Assembly: GCA_003486165.1 (NCBI GenBank)
Contig: DNGT01000455.1
Coordinates: 585-7,427, forward strand
Origin: Desulfobacteraceae bacterium
Lineage (GTDB): Bacteria; Desulfobacterota; Desulfobacteria; Desulfobacterales; UBA11574
Reading direction: 5' to 3'
DNA length: 6,843 bases
In this document: positions 5,531-6,843 of the stretch, in pieces
Layout: each line of letters begins with the position of its first letter
How positions within the stretch are numbered: the stretch's first letter is position 1
Notes under the pieces: generated by a model
Told to the model about the DNA's origin: nothing
Seen by the model: only the letters and a program-made list of their open reading frames with translations
Database searches by the model: none
Program-made: the position numbers and the translations under genes

Positions 5531-6301
5531 AGCCTGCTCCCATAAAACATCCATCTCTTCTTGAGAAACCGATCGTATATCCTTTTGTCCCTTTGAAATT
5601 CGCTTTTCCATATATCTAAAGCGCCTTTCAAACTTTTTAGTGGAATCTCTCAACGCGGTTTCAGGATGAATGTCTGCAAATCGGGCTACATTTACGAGTG
5701 TAAAGAGAACGTCACCAAATTCCAGCGCCACCCGGGTATGATCTTCCGGAGATTGTTTTTGTTTTTTCAATACTGTTTTTAACTCAGACCATTCTTCTTC
5801 GACCTTTTTCATAACACCGGATATGTCTTTCCAGTCAAATCCTGTTCTGGCTGCCCGATCGGAAATTCTGTAAGCACGCATCAAGGCCGGAAGATTTGAA
5901 GGGATGGAGTCCAGAATTGACGTCTCTGAAGAAGGGACTTTTTCTTCCATTTTAATTTTATACCACCGTTTTCTGACTTCATCTGCACTGTCAACGTTGT
6001 CATTGCCAAAAACATGGGGATGGCGGTGGATCATTTTCTTTATATTTAGATCGACAACATCCTTGATATCAAAATGACCCATCTCCCGGAAAAGACTTAC
6101 AAGAAAAAATATATGAAACAATACATCCCCAAGCTCCCCACAGACCTCTTCAGGGTTACCGGATTCAACAGCATCCATCAACTCGTATATCTCTTCCAAC
6201 AGATAAGCCAGAATGGTTTGCGGCGTTTGCTTCTTGTCCCATGGACAACCGTTTTCCCCCCTTAACGTCTCGATCAGATCAATGATAACCTTAACTTCCA
6301 T
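5513..6301 (-). CDS. mazG: Nucleoside triphosphate pyrophosphohydrolase MazG
   Basis: This 262-residue protein hydrolyses (d)NTPs to the monophosphate and pyrophosphate in the cytoplasm, cleaning non-canonical or excess nucleotides and, in E. coli, affecting ppGpp levels and survival under starvation. The length equals the E. coli enzyme (263). Both MazG domains are visible. The first has CPWDKKQT (19-26), the metal-binding EExxE at 36-40 and ExxD at 56-59 in GELGDVLFH, then HRHPHVFG (92-99). The second has VEEEWSEL (167-174) and EFGDVLF (194-200), again keeping the acidic pairs, so both metal sites appear intact. ATG 6301 is chosen over in-frame TTG 6319 because AAAGGA lies 8 bases upstream. 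It follows the cvpA-type gene after 43 bases on the same strand and is probably co-transcribed with it. Confidence 0.95.
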   Translation of the reverse strand: MEVKVIIDLIETLRGENGCPWDKKQTPQTILAYLLEEIYELMDAVESGNPEEVCGELGDVLFHIFFLVSLFREMGHFDIKDVVDLNIKKMIHRHPHVFGNDNVDSADEVRKRWYKIKMEEKVPSSETSILDSIPSNLPALMRAYRISDRAARTGFDWKDISGVMKKVEEEWSELKTVLKKQKQSPEDHTRVALEFGDVLFTLVNVARFADIHPETALRDSTKKFERRFRYMEKRISKGQKDIRSVSQEEMDVLWEQAKNLTD

Positions 6302-6309
6302 TTCAGTTT

Positions 6310-6315
6310 TCCTTT
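6310..6315 (-). promoter_or_regulatory. Ribosome binding site of mazG
   Basis: AAAGGA on the minus strand ends 8 bases before ATG 6301. It fixes the start at ATG rather than the upstream in-frame TTG at 6319, which would overlap this site. Confidence 0.6.
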
Positions 6316-6344
6316 GCAAACCTATATTTAGCGCTTCTGGCCGA

Positions 6345-6843
6345 TTATTTTTGTTTCCAGACTTTTTTTAATTCCGCGATTTTGGCCATAAAAGCATGCT
6401 TCATATCTTTGGAAACAACCTTGGCCATTTTTTCCGAGATTAGCGTAATATGGGGAGAAAGCAGGGAATCTTTAATTAAAGGTGAGCCCTTTGGAAGAAA
6501 GGCAGTGAGTGCAATTAACAACACTGAAACAATAAGCAGTCCTTTCAATGCGCCGAATAAGGCGCCGGAAATACGATCAATCCAGCCCAATAAAGCCAGT
6601 TTTAGCAGGTAATTGATGATCACACCCAATATGCTGATAATTAGAAAAACGACACAAAATATAATGAGGAAACTCAATATATTGAGGTATCCGGTATTGG
6701 AAATCCATTTTGACAGGGGTTTTGCAACCACCATGTAATAGGTATAAGCGGCATAGAATCCGCCAAATACGCCGATGATAGAGGACAATTCCTTTAGTAG
6801 ACCTCTGAAAACACCCCTAATGATGCAATAAGCCAAAATTATG
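6345..6843 (-). CDS. cvpA: CvpA family membrane protein, 5' end outside window
   Basis: The visible 165 residues match the CvpA/colicin V production family: inner-membrane proteins of about 160-180 residues with four helices, needed for colicin V export in E. coli and linked to envelope integrity and bile or antimicrobial tolerance in enterics. Numbering from the first complete codon, the first helix carries the hallmark RGVFRGLLKELSSIIGVFGG (9-28). Further helices lie near 52-77 and 98-112, and a second hallmark, GWIDRISGALFGALKGLLI, is at about 86-104. The C-terminus is a basic soluble tail. The frame is open to the right edge and the family usually begins with about ten more residues, so the true start lies just beyond; an in-frame TTG at 6836 is not a convincing start. 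mazG follows 43 bases downstream. In Desulfobacterota cvpA often sits with mutS2 and mazG, which I recall but cannot check. Confidence 0.85.
   Translation of the reverse strand, partial: IILAYCIIRGVFRGLLKELSSIIGVFGGFYAAYTYYMVVAKPLSKWISNTGYLNILSFLIIFCVVFLIISILGVIINYLLKLALLGWIDRISGALFGALKGLLIVSVLLIALTAFLPKGSPLIKDSLLSPHITLISEKMAKVVSKDMKHAFMAKIAELKKVWKQK

Noticed and set aside
1..6843. tRNA, rRNA, CRISPR array, intact insertion sequence
   Set aside because: No cloverleaf-like segment, regularly spaced repeat series, or transposase-like protein was found on either strand by reading; a covariance-model scan was not possible.

Overview
The window looks like chromosomal DNA of a Gram-negative, moderately AT-rich bacterium, most likely a sulfate-reducer-type Desulfobacterota (Desulfobacterales-like). 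The reasons are the style of the PAS-LuxR one-component regulator, a cvpA-mazG pair of the kind seen in that group, and the signal peptide and lipobox on two small exported proteins. The assignment is an inference from protein style; no rRNA or other phylogenetic marker is present.

Left part (1-1105, minus strand): a gene for an exported chalcone isomerase-like protein is followed, through a 4-bp ATGA overlap, by a GPH/MFS_2-type symporter that runs off the left edge. Between it and the next gene lie about 640 bases without a convincing intact gene. They hold a probable minus-strand promoter, a near-perfect 17-bp palindrome and possible remains of a decayed minus-strand gene. Divergently, on the plus strand, come a four-helix DUF2177 membrane protein (1746-2153) and a DUF1499 lipoprotein (2171-2632), 17 bases apart. 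Chalcone isomerase-like, GPH-type MFS and DUF2177 proteins are, from recalled family neighbourhoods, frequent companions of cyclopropane-fatty-acid-synthase-type lipid or photo-oxidative stress clusters, so this half may be one edge of such a locus. The core enzymes are not in the window.

Middle part (2640-5482): a three-gene plus-strand stretch encodes a PAS-LuxR regulator, a pirin-family cupin with a complete metal-binding His/His/His/Glu set, and an unrecognised 205-residue protein that shows a faint GNAT-like pattern. Two copies of a short imperfect repeat bracket the stretch. They share a 19-base block with one mismatch, then a 16-base block with two. In both copies the left block sits in a small inverted repeat, and the single core mismatch is matched by a compensating change on the other arm. 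This repeat pair is the most unusual thing in the window.

Right part (5513-6843, minus strand): mazG (two-domain nucleoside triphosphate pyrophosphohydrolase) lies downstream of a cvpA-family membrane protein gene cut by the right edge. They converge on the middle block. No tRNA, rRNA, CRISPR array or intact insertion sequence was seen.
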